Virus record (IMG/VR): IMGVR_UViG_3300032046_000013
Span: 1-64,000 of that record
Reading direction: 5' to 3' (one strand)
Length of the DNA stretch: 64,000 bases
DNA from: a virus
This document shows positions 42,926-51,700 of this stretch, one piece after another. The first letter of the stretch is position 1, and the number at the start of each line of letters is the position of its first letter. A program made the position numbers and the translations under genes. Under the pieces are notes generated by a model. It was not told the origin of the DNA and ran no database searches. It saw only the letters and a program-made list of their open reading frames with translations.

Positions 42926-43091
42926 TTGGGAACTCGATGCGCTGGAACCCCGGATTTTGGCCGACTTGATAAATGACGAGATTGAAGACCTGCATAATGA
43001 GCAAGTGTGGGAGGCTGCGATCTCGAAAGAAACGGGCTATCGGAAGGAACTGCACAATGCGGCCCGGATACTGGCCAAGAGGAGTAAGTAA
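42822..43091 (+). pseudogene. C-terminal fragment of the broken TOPRIM-type gene
   Basis: From about 42822 the frame reads ALNMDQVKKFSPPPNPAKL, SWELDALEPRILADLI and so on: the conserved C-terminus of the family whose N-terminus lies at 41989. The ORF is open from 42765, but residues before ALNMDQV come from the other frame of the methyltransferase. It might be translated from ATG 42831, though no ribosome binding site is clear. The middle of the gene is lost. Confidence 0.7.
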
Positions 43092-43092
43092 T

Positions 43093-43983
43093 ATGTCCTC
43101 GGTGATCCAAAAGTTATGCGCTGACCAACTGGTGACTCCCCCGGCTTTCGTAGCGACCGCGACTCAGTATGAGGTCGTGACGGGTTCCGTCGCTTATGGT
43201 ATGGCGGACGAATCCTCGGATTGGGACATCTATGGATTTTGTATCCCATTCAAGGAAATGATCTTTCCCCACTTGCGGGGCGAAATACTGGGCTTCGGTC
43301 ATCAGATTCAGCGGTTCGAGCAATGGCAAAAGCATCGTGTGGAGACCCCGAAGCACCAGTATGATCTCCAAATCTATTCCATCATCAAATACTTCCAGTT
43401 GTGCATGGAGAACAATCCAAACATGATCGACACTCTGTTTGTGCCACAGCGGTGCATCCTCCACTCGACCAAGATCGGGAACATGGTGCGGGAGGCTCGG
43501 CGGTCATTCCTTCATCGCGGGTGCTGGCACAAATTCCGGGGCTACGCTTTTTCCCAGTTGCACAAGGCTCAGCAACAGGAGAGGGAAGGCAAGCGCAAGG
43601 ACGACATTGAGCAATTCGGGTGGGATCGGAAATTTCTAAGCCATGTAGTTCGACTAATCAATGAGGTTGAACAGATTCTGGCCGAGGGCGATCTGGACTT
43701 GGAGCGGAACCGCCAGATGGTTGCCGCCGTCCGATCCGGGGAATGGTCCCTGACCCAAGTTCAAGAATGGTTTAATGTTAAGGAAAAAACAACGGAAGAA
43801 CTATACGCTCAATCGAAGTTGCCCTGGGGACCGCCCGAAGATCAGATCAGGCAGTTATTGTTCGCCTGCCTAGAAGAACATTTCGGCTCCCTGGATCAGG
43901 TAATTGTCCAACAAGATCGAGCAATCTCGGCCTTGCGAAAAATCGAAAACATCGCGCAGGAAACCCTGAGAATCCGAGAATAG
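43093..43983 (+). CDS. Nucleotidyltransferase superfamily protein
   Basis: A 296-residue protein from ATG 43093 with GAGGAG ahead; the longer open frame to 42973 is not used. It has the pol-beta-type signature VTGSVAYGMADESSDWDIYG, i.e. GS-x-AYG and SDxD with the two metal-binding Asp residues, followed by a helical domain (QYDLQIYSIIKYFQLCMENN). Phage members of this group (COG3541-like) are of unknown substrate; some sit near RNA-repair genes. Last gene of the plus-strand island. Confidence 0.8.
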   Translation: MSSVIQKLCADQLVTPPAFVATATQYEVVTGSVAYGMADESSDWDIYGFCIPFKEMIFPHLRGEILGFGHQIQRFEQWQKHRVETPKHQYDLQIYSIIKYFQLCMENNPNMIDTLFVPQRCILHSTKIGNMVREARRSFLHRGCWHKFRGYAFSQLHKAQQQEREGKRKDDIEQFGWDRKFLSHVVRLINEVEQILAEGDLDLERNRQMVAAVRSGEWSLTQVQEWFNVKEKTTEELYAQSKLPWGPPEDQIRQLLFACLEEHFGSLDQVIVQQDRAISALRKIENIAQETLRIRE

Positions 43984-43988
43984 AAAGC

Positions 43989-44040
43989 GGGGCCGGGATT
44001 TGGAGATTTGGATTTGGTAGGATTAAATGTTCCCGGCCCC
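43989..44040. terminator. Convergent hairpin between plus and minus gene blocks
   Basis: GGGGCCGGGA (43989-43998) and TCCCGGCCCC (44031-44040) form a perfect 10-bp stem with a 32-base loop. It lies 5 bases from each flanking stop codon, between convergent genes, so it can end transcripts from both sides. There is no long T run. Confidence 0.6.
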
Positions 44041-44044
44041 GAAA

Positions 44045-45112
44045 TCATTTCCACTCAGGCAGTGTGTAATCCCGAATCTGCGTTTCCTCCGCATGGCCCA
44101 TAAGTTTTTGAAGTTCTCGAATACACCCGCCGATGACTTCCCGAAGCACATCCGCATCTTCGCTTTGAGTTTGGGCGAACAACTCCCCTACCGCGTCTTC
44201 CAGTAAGTCCAGATACCCTTCTTCATCCATCTGGGAGATTTGCCTGATTTGCAGTATCTCAGCCCGGGCTTGGACATCGCCCTGGGGATCGATCTCGGGC
44301 AGAGGTTCGGCTGGAACTTCTTTGATCAGCGCGGCTTCCATATCCCGGACTCCCTGGCTCATCATTACAGCCTGGTCCGTTCCCAGGACCTCGAAGCCTG
44401 GACACCGTTCATCCTCAAATAGCAGGTCATTTTCCTGGAACCTGTTCAGGAAGTCCCTAACATCCGCATCATCAGCCGAGAGACATCCGATCTTGCCTGA
44501 TGGCGCATAATCCGCGTTCTTGCAATTTGAACAGTAGGAAGGCAGTTCAGACCCCGTATAATACTGATCCAATTCGTCCACGATAAGCATGGCTTGGAGA
44601 CGTCCGCCAAGACGCTGATACACGTCCAGGGCTGAGCCAGACCCCCGGAAGGCCACCCTACGGCAGGCTTCGACCCACAGAGGTAGATTCTGGACGACCT
44701 CGGGCAGGCCGTAGAGCACCAGACCAGCGGCCACGGACTTCACGTGGTCAGGATATGCCATCCCGGTTTTGAGCGTATCATTGCGGATCGCCTCCATCAC
44801 GGCCTCCCATCCAGGAAAAGGTGGAAAACTCCGGTCATCAAGATACAAATTAGCGAACAGCTTGGGATCACCGAAGTTGACTAGCGAATTCTCGTTGATC
44901 TCATCGTAGGCATACCCACCCTCGTCCAGGAACTTCCGTGCCTGCTCCAATCGTTCTCCGCTCCGGCACGTCCAGATGATGATGTGCCATCCCGCGTCTC
45001 TCAGGGCTTGCAGACCCTCCTGGGCCAGAGGCAGAGGTTCCCCGATCTGCGGATACCGTTGTTCGACTATCGTGTTGTCGAAATCAACCGCAATTATCTT
45101 TGGCGTCGGCAT
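44045..45112 (-). CDS. HAD-type phosphatase fused to an unknown C-terminal region
   Basis: A 355-residue protein. Residues 1-110 are a HAD hydrolase: IIAVDFDNTIVE with nucleophile Asp and DxD-type partner, WTCRSGERL, and YLDDRSF as the last acidic motif. This resembles phage 5'(3')-nucleotidase/polynucleotide phosphatase domains. The remaining about 240 residues are helical with a possible Cys knuckle (YCSNCKNAD). It closes the minus-strand portal block and overlaps the preceding small gene by 29 bases. Confidence 0.75.
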   Translation of the reverse strand: MPTPKIIAVDFDNTIVEQRYPQIGEPLPLAQEGLQALRDAGWHIIIWTCRSGERLEQARKFLDEGGYAYDEINENSLVNFGDPKLFANLYLDDRSFPPFPGWEAVMEAIRNDTLKTGMAYPDHVKSVAAGLVLYGLPEVVQNLPLWVEACRRVAFRGSGSALDVYQRLGGRLQAMLIVDELDQYYTGSELPSYCSNCKNADYAPSGKIGCLSADDADVRDFLNRFQENDLLFEDERCPGFEVLGTDQAVMMSQGVRDMEAALIKEVPAEPLPEIDPQGDVQARAEILQIRQISQMDEEGYLDLLEDAVGELFAQTQSEDADVLREVIGGCIRELQKLMGHAEETQIRDYTLPEWK

Positions 45113-45251
45113 CCTTCTCCACTTCCGGTTTCGGGGTCATCGTGGACCTCAACTTCGGTTGCCGACTCGCTTCTTTGGGCTGATTCGGCGTCGGAGGCAC
45201 CACTTCTTTCACATCCTCGATCTTGCCACGTCCGGTTTTGAACATCGCCAT
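45084..45251 (-). CDS. Small basic/proline-rich protein, 55 residues
   Basis: ATG 45251 is in TGATG with the previous stop and the frame runs to TGA 45086-45084. It reads MAMFKTGRGKIEDVKEVVPP and a Lys/Pro-rich remainder. The coupling and lack of another gene in the gap support it. Function unknown; likely disordered. Confidence 0.55.
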   Translation of the reverse strand: MAMFKTGRGKIEDVKEVVPPTPNQPKEASRQPKLRSTMTPKPEVEKDADAKDNCG

Positions 45252-45550
45252 CACCCTACTCCTTTCTCCGCTGGCGGTTGCACAATGTGAACCGCCGTTC
45301 GCCTGATCTCGCCCTGGATTTCGACCGGAATCTTTACCAGCTTGACAAATACCGTGGCCACGGATTTATTCACATCGGCGATCCACACGATTTTCTGGAC
45401 ATACCCAAGGGGTTTTCCATCAACCTCAATTTTCGTTCCCCGAGCCGTCCCATCGCTAATGATCTTCGCATGGCAATATGTTTCTGGCTCCTCTTTCCGC
45501 CCCGGAAGCGAGGAACTCTCGGGCACTTTCTCGACTTGTATTCTCGGCAT
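45251..45550 (-). CDS. Small beta-rich protein after portal
   Basis: A 99-residue protein from ATG 45550 with GGAGGGG ahead; the longer open frame to 45712 lies inside the portal gene. It contains GTKIEVDGKPLGYVQKIVWI and TVFVKLVKIPVEIQGEIRRT, i.e. a small beta barrel. It could be a head-region accessory protein. Unknown family. Confidence 0.55.
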   Translation of the reverse strand: MPRIQVEKVPESSSLPGRKEEPETYCHAKIISDGTARGTKIEVDGKPLGYVQKIVWIADVNKSVATVFVKLVKIPVEIQGEIRRTAVHIVQPPAEKGVG

Positions 45551-45551
45551 C

Positions 45552-48287
45552 TCACCCCTCCTCAGTGGCCTCAGCCACACCTTCCTCGGGAGCCGGAGCG
45601 ATCTCCGTCCCGCCGCCCGGGGGAGCCACAGCCCCACTGGGAGTCGCACCCCCAGGCACTGTCCCTGTCTCCTCGGCCTTGGCCGTTCTCGCAGCTTTAT
45701 ACACTGGGTCAAACGGGGTGCCTTCCTCTTCCTTAAAATGCTTTTTCACCGTATTGTAATCCAAGTCCAGGATTTCACAGATAGTCCTCATCGGCAAATC
45801 CGGGCTGGTTCCCTGACGAAGCTGGACCAGAAACTGAATTCTCTGGCTTTCATTCGTCAGGTCTAGCTTGAAATTCCACTCGATGTCGGGAACAATGACT
45901 TTCCGATCCTTCTTGGGTCGACGAATCCGATGCGATAACTCGGCTGGCGTCGTTTCGTAAAAGCCATGATGCCGGGCCAGGGGTTCAAAAATCTTTTTGA
46001 CCATCAACCGTCGCAGGTTTTCCCGCTTGGTCTGATATCTTCCCTGAATCACTTTCATCGCCACCACGGCCCCGGCCTGAATCGCTGGACCTTCGCCCGA
46101 GGTCATGGCTTTGTTAGTATAGAGGCCAGTGAGTATCCTCGACTCCACCCATTCAAATTCGGGTATGACGGGCAATAGGTGGCCCGTATATCCGATGAGG
46201 TCCAAATTGACCGCCGCATGGGTCACGATCTGGAACAACGGATCGTGTGCTCCAGCTTCGAGCATAGCCCGGAAAGTCAGCAATTCCTGGGAGGTCGGCA
46301 TGTATCCGCTCGCCGCATCCCCGAGTTTCCATAGCTGGATGGGCGTGATATGGTGGTCAGCTATGGCGTATTGCACTTCCCGAAGTTTGTCCTCGTAAAG
46401 AAGGTCTTTCAAACAATTAGCTACTTTTTTTCCACCCGCCACAAATGTATGATTCGGAGCATCTACGGTAATGCAATGGGTTTCTCCATGATACTCCCTG
46501 GATTGAACTTTCTTGACTCTGGTAAATAAATATCCGTCCCGGACATAATTTTCAAAACTGAATCGCTTGGTAGGACTTCTCCTGAATCGCACCGAATAAA
46601 TAACCCTTCCTTTGTTATTTCTTGTAATGGTTTCGACTTTGCATGGATAGTCATTTCTGTGCTTTTGCAAGGATGACCAAATACCGAGCCTCAATAACAG
46701 AAACTGCAATTGGTGGGCTAGAGTCAGATTGGCAGTTGAAATGCGCTCTGTTCCCTCGGGAACCTGATGTCCGTCCGCATCAAACCATCCTTGGATAAAC
46801 TGCTCCAATTGGGCACGAGGAAGGTTTATGATTTCCTGACTCAGGCGTTTGGTTTTACAGGTTAATCCGCCCAATAGTTCTTCATATCTGATCCTTAACT
46901 TGTGATTACAAAAAGATACCCTCCAATAGTTCGGCTGTTGCAAAACCCGGTAATGCACTCCCTGGCTATCGAGATAACTCTTAATCCGGGATTGAACATT
47001 CATGCCTACCCCAGAAGTGCAACCACAGAAGTTCATTTCCCATCGACCCATTCGGGAACCATCACCAAGAAAATATCCCAATATCCAGGGATCGACTTCA
47101 ATCGGTTTTTCCTCTACGACTGGAAGGGGCGTAAGCATATAATCCCATTTTTGTAGATCACCAGCTGGAATTTCCTCTATCTTGCCACCGAATCTTTTGC
47201 ATGTCGGGGGATCGCAAGTATAATGTTCTGGGGTCCGGGACGCACCACAATGACTGCCATTGCTATACATGTGTGGACAAGTTTTCATCCGCCCCCGAGT
47301 TGGCCTCATGGCAAAAAACTTATGGTCATTCGTAGCCTCGATTTTGCTCCCCAGTGAATCTTCAATAGTGATGATCTTTTCTGGATTACTGTTCTTATGA
47401 ACTGCTACCACATTGGTCAGTTTTCCGTCTCCATCCAACACAACATCACCGATCATTATGTCTTTGATCGGCTTTCGTGCTCCATCGGCTAACCAAACCA
47501 TGGTATCGGGTGTAAAGCATCGAAGCAAGATAGAGGTTCCCCGGGTATCGTAGGGTGACCCCCTGCGGATCAGGCTCAGCACGTTGAACTCCGACAAGGG
47601 AATCCGATCATTGTTATAGATCGCGTCCAGAACCACGGGGTCCATGTTCTGTAGTGCTTCCTGAACCCGCTCGGATTGGCTATGAACCACTTTCTTTAAT
47701 TCCTGTTCCGGTTCATAGGAATAAATCATTTCCCGCTTGCCAGCCCAGTTGATCATCTGAATGTCCAGCAGGTCGGGATTCAACATCCGGCCCTCATCCC
47801 ACATTCCGTCATCTTCATCGAAGGGGAAGAACTCCGAAGCCTCGCCGATCAATTCATATTCTCTCGATGTTTCAAAGCAGTAACCTACGAGATTCGCCCG
47901 CTCCTTCTGCTGTTCGTAGAAATCCAGAATCTCGTCATCCTCAATCTCGGTCAGCCGGAAGTCCGAGATCGGGAACTCCCCGTGCATGTCAATCGCGTTT
48001 CCGATCATCGGCTGGAAGCGGTCATAATATCGAATCCACTGATTCAGGGTCCGCCGGTCATACGGGAGATAAAAGTTGACGAGATTGAGCAGGGGTGACC
48101 GAATTTCCGGGCTGGAATAAGTTACATTCGTCGATCCGCTTTTGCCTATTGTTCCACCCGCATGAACTATCAATGGTCCAGGTAATGGCTCTCTTTCAGC
48201 CCGAACAGAACCCACTGATCCCTGTTTTGCCATCCGAAATTCCCGATCCAGATTATCAGTGATGATTGCCATCTGATTTTTTCTCAC
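45552..48287 (-). CDS. Portal protein containing an intein
   Basis: A 911-residue precursor giving a 543-residue portal after splicing. Extein features: NWAGKREMIYSYEPEQELK, RRGSPYDTRGTSILLR before the intein and CLKDLLYEDKLREVQYAIAD after it, as in T4 gp20-like portals of large myoviruses, then an acidic/proline-rich C-terminus. The intein (residues 257-624) sits in a conserved portal segment. GTG start 48287 overlaps the upstream stop (GTGA); ATG 48272 is an alternative. The portal forms the 12-mer DNA entry ring at one head vertex. Confidence 0.88.
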   Translation of the reverse strand: MRKNQMAIITDNLDREFRMAKQGSVGSVRAEREPLPGPLIVHAGGTIGKSGSTNVTYSSPEIRSPLLNLVNFYLPYDRRTLNQWIRYYDRFQPMIGNAIDMHGEFPISDFRLTEIEDDEILDFYEQQKERANLVGYCFETSREYELIGEASEFFPFDEDDGMWDEGRMLNPDLLDIQMINWAGKREMIYSYEPEQELKKVVHSQSERVQEALQNMDPVVLDAIYNNDRIPLSEFNVLSLIRRGSPYDTRGTSILLRCFTPDTMVWLADGARKPIKDIMIGDVVLDGDGKLTNVVAVHKNSNPEKIITIEDSLGSKIEATNDHKFFAMRPTRGRMKTCPHMYSNGSHCGASRTPEHYTCDPPTCKRFGGKIEEIPAGDLQKWDYMLTPLPVVEEKPIEVDPWILGYFLGDGSRMGRWEMNFCGCTSGVGMNVQSRIKSYLDSQGVHYRVLQQPNYWRVSFCNHKLRIRYEELLGGLTCKTKRLSQEIINLPRAQLEQFIQGWFDADGHQVPEGTERISTANLTLAHQLQFLLLRLGIWSSLQKHRNDYPCKVETITRNNKGRVIYSVRFRRSPTKRFSFENYVRDGYLFTRVKKVQSREYHGETHCITVDAPNHTFVAGGKKVANCLKDLLYEDKLREVQYAIADHHITPIQLWKLGDAASGYMPTSQELLTFRAMLEAGAHDPLFQIVTHAAVNLDLIGYTGHLLPVIPEFEWVESRILTGLYTNKAMTSGEGPAIQAGAVVAMKVIQGRYQTKRENLRRLMVKKIFEPLARHHGFYETTPAELSHRIRRPKKDRKVIVPDIEWNFKLDLTNESQRIQFLVQLRQGTSPDLPMRTICEILDLDYNTVKKHFKEEEGTPFDPVYKAARTAKAEETGTVPGGATPSGAVAPPGGGTEIAPAPEEGVAEATEEG
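46416..47519 (-). other. Intein with LAGLIDADG homing endonuclease (368 residues)
   Basis: The intein begins with Cys257 (CFTPDTMVWLADG, block A), has block B TNDH (His322), two LAGLIDADG helices (LGYFLGDG at 403-410 and IQGWFDADG at 498-506) and block F/G CITVDAPNHTFVAGG, ending KKVAN before Cys625. The last residue Asn624 and +1 Cys are proper splice residues, but the usual penultimate His is Ala, seen in some active inteins. Several CxxC-type cysteines in the insert (about 337-363) may bind zinc. Confidence 0.9.
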
Positions 48288-48625
48288 CCACTAAAAGACA
48301 GTCTTGCTGGTGATCTGCGCCGACCTGGACTTAGTTTTTCCCGCACGTTCATGTAAGCATACAAGGCAGGCATTGTCAATTCCTCGGCCTCGCCATTGGC
48401 TTTCAAGAAGGTCTGAGGCGGATGCGGATTGCCAGCCACCACGGGAATCTCAAATTGGATCGTCCGTTCCCTCCGGTGCGCTGGAGCCACTACCCGGGTC
48501 GTCATCAGTATCTGGCCCTGAATCATCGTGCCCTCGGGTCCCACGATCTGGGGCACGATCCGAGAGCATCGCATGTGCCGGAACGCCAGACCACCGCCCA
48601 GTTGTTTCAGGCTCTGGCGAATCAC
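48284..48625 (-). CDS. Small protein before portal, start uncertain
   Basis: The annotated 113 residues start at GTG 48625. The same frame is open and looks coding for a further about 33 codons upstream (SVERLREARPRLLAKKSELL directly before VIRQSLKQLGGG), reaching the end of the 1538-residue gene, yet it holds no ATG, GTG or TTG. So the real start may be a rare codon, may depend on frameshifting from the previous gene, or the sequence may have a local error. The protein is helical then beta-rich; function unknown. Confidence 0.5.
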   Translation of the reverse strand: MIRQSLKQLGGGLAFRHMRCSRIVPQIVGPEGTMIQGQILMTTRVVAPAHRRERTIQFEIPVVAGNPHPPQTFLKANGEAEELTMPALYAYMNVREKLSPGRRRSPARLSFSG

Positions 48626-48726
48626 GTCCGCGACTCTGGACAGGAGTTCCGATTTCTTGGCCAGAAGCCGGGGCCGGGCCTCACGGAGTCTCTCAACAGA
48701 TTGCCAAGCTAGGGATTCTCGATCCT

Positions 48727-51700
48727 CTACTGGGTAAAACGCGCAGACTGTTTGACCTTACCTTTTGGAGTCTGGGGCTTGCCACTCTGCTCCCATACTT
48801 CTTTGGCGATCTGATAGACTTCGATGCCTTGCTTGGATAGACCCTGGAAAAGTCCTTCATGGAACTGCTCCATCAGATCGTAATACCGATCTAGCTGTTC
48901 CTCGAAGCCTTCCTCGCCCGCCACAAGGTCTCCAGCCAAGTCCATGACCTGCTGACTGTAAGTATCGAGATCGGCATTGCGGCCCAGATATTCCAGCCAC
49001 GCCTGCACGAGGTCTTCGGAATGGTTGGCATATCGCAGTTGGCCAGTCATTTCTTCCCGAACCTGATCGGCGGAAACGGCTATGCCAGCTTCGGCGGCTT
49101 GGACACCCACATCGTAGGCCCCGCCACCAGCCCCGATTTTCCGCCTTGATGTTTTCTCCGGGGCCTGGGGTTTCCTTGGAGTCTTTCCCTTTGGACGCTC
49201 GGGCACCAGTTGGCGAGCCAATTTCCAAACATTGATCCCGCGTTCGCCTAATCCCGCGTCCACGCCTTCCCAAAAACCTTCTGAGATTTCCAGGTGATCC
49301 TCCACCATATCTTCGCCTTCGCCTTCGGATTGCTCTACAACCTTCCGCAGATGCGACGCAAATTGGTCCGTGCTCTCCCATGATTGTTGCCAGTGTTGAA
49401 CCAAGCTCTCCGCGTCATCGCCCGGCCCCATCTTATCCAAGTCCTGCTCCATCTGCTTAAGGATGTCGTCGGCAGATTCAAACATCCAGGCATCTTGAGC
49501 CGCATGAAGACCGGCCTGATATGCGAGATTCCGAATATCCGGAGTGCCCCCGACTTTCCGCCTTGATGTTTTCTCCGGGGCCTGGGGTTCGCCTTCGGTG
49601 TCGGGTTCGACAGCGAAGAAATTGAGCGTGACATCAAGCAGTTGCTGGCCGATTCCCGAAACGCCTTCTTTTAATTTCCCCTCATCCGCATAGGCACCCA
49701 AGTCATACGGGGGCATCGCGCCGAATCTCAGTGGCTCACCGATACCTTCTTCGCTTGATTCGATTATGGCATTGTAAAGCGGGGACTCAGGCGTAGCATC
49801 GAAACTCCCGCTCAAGTCTCCATCATGATCATGACCTTCATTTTGCGCCCAGTTCACAACGGTTTTCAGCCATGCTTCGGTGTTTTCCTCCAATAGGGCG
49901 ACATCCTGATTCAATTGGTCCCAAGCCGCGTCGTCGAGAGTGATCCCCCGTTCCTCGGCGTTCTGCTCGATCTCAAATTGATCCGTGGTGCTGATCGAGA
50001 ATCCACCTTTGATCGGCCCCTGGTAGTCGTCTGGGAGAGTGGCGGTCTTGCGCTGGCCCATTTTTTCTAATTCATTCCAGTCGCTTTCGCTACTGAGATA
50101 TTCCTCTCGCTCTTGGTCTTCATCCCACTCGATTACCACGCCTTCGATGCCATTGTAGGGTGGGTTGACCTCGATAACTCTCCCGATTCGACCTGACTGA
50201 TCTTTCACTTCATCTCCAAGCCTGAATGGATTCACGGCAGTCTTGCGCTGGCCTTCCACTTCATTTCCGCCACCCGAGTAGGTATCAATGGAATCCCGGA
50301 CTTCCTGGATTTCCTGCGCGACTTCGCCCGTCGCTTCCGCCGCCACGGAGTTCACGAGGTTCTCCACCATTTCCAGTTCATCCGGTTCAAAGCCCCGCAA
50401 GTCCTCGCCATCGAGGATGCGCTGGATATTCTGGATCACATCGGTCTGGCCCCGGTCGGATTTTTGGGTCAACAGCGTCGCCAGTGGCCCGAACTTGGCC
50501 CCGACCTTGCGCCGACCTTCCTTGCGCGGCTTGACCTCGCCCCCGCCTTTCAGGTCTGGCGACTTCATCGTCCGGTCATCCACCAGATTCTTCTCCGGGT
50601 CCTGACCCCTCCGCTTGTATTCTTCTCTGAGCAGATTCAGTTCCCCCTGTTCGGTAATGGTCAGGGACTTCGCGGCTTCCCTCTGTTCGAGCCGTCCGAT
50701 TGACTGAGCCAAGACTTTCGAGGGAATGCTCTGGAAGTGCTTGGTGTAATGGTCGGCCTCCTTTTTCGTCGGTATGATCTCGGCCAGCACCTGATCCCGG
50801 AACAGGTCCTCCGCTGTGTCGCGCAGGGTAATGCCCGTGACGTGGGTTGAGGCGGCCCGGAACAGGCCCCCGATGCCCTGGGTGGCCATAATGCCTTCGG
50901 GCGTCTGGTCCCCGCGTTTGAGGGCTTCCCGAAGGTATTCCATGTCCCCCCGGCGTTCCCGTTCCAGGGCTTGCCAGACCTGATGGGCGTTTTTCTCGAA
51001 ATACCGATCAAAGACTTGGCGATCCGACTGCATGGCCTGGAGACGACGGCGCATCCCCTCGGCTTCGTGACCCGTGACTTCGGTGATGCGGATGGTAATA
51101 TGACTCAAGGTTCCACCTTCGCCAGAATTATCCGCCATACCCAAGGCTCCACCTTCGGCTATCGCAACCTGGTTTCCTGACTGATCTGAGATTCCGAAAT
51201 ACAGGGAACTCGTGAAATTCACCCAACCCTGATTCGGGTCCACTTCATCGACCTCGGTGTTGATTCCATCTGGGGCGAATTCCGCATGGTAAGTGCCTTG
51301 GCCGAACTCCCGATCCAGAATGAAGTTCACGTTCTCCTCGATCAGATCGTTACGACCCCGACTATCCTCAAACTCCGCATCGATGTCTTCCAGTTCAAAC
51401 TCCGCACCGAGTCCGAGCGAGAAGTCGAAGCCTTCCTCCAACTTGGCCCCGTGCTTGCGCATCCCCATTTTTCCGCCCTCGACTTTCTCCAGATTGCCAT
51501 CTCCGAGGTTAACCCCGATAGCCCCCAAGGCCCATGTTCCCTTCCGACCCGTTGGTTGCAGTTCCTCATCCAGATATTCAACCGTGGCCACGAAACTATC
51601 CCAGCGGGCTTCGGGAATATCAGCCCGACTGCCCGTGTCGGTGATATTGGTGATCCTGAATGACTTAAAGCCTGATCCTTGAAAAACATCACCGACCCGA

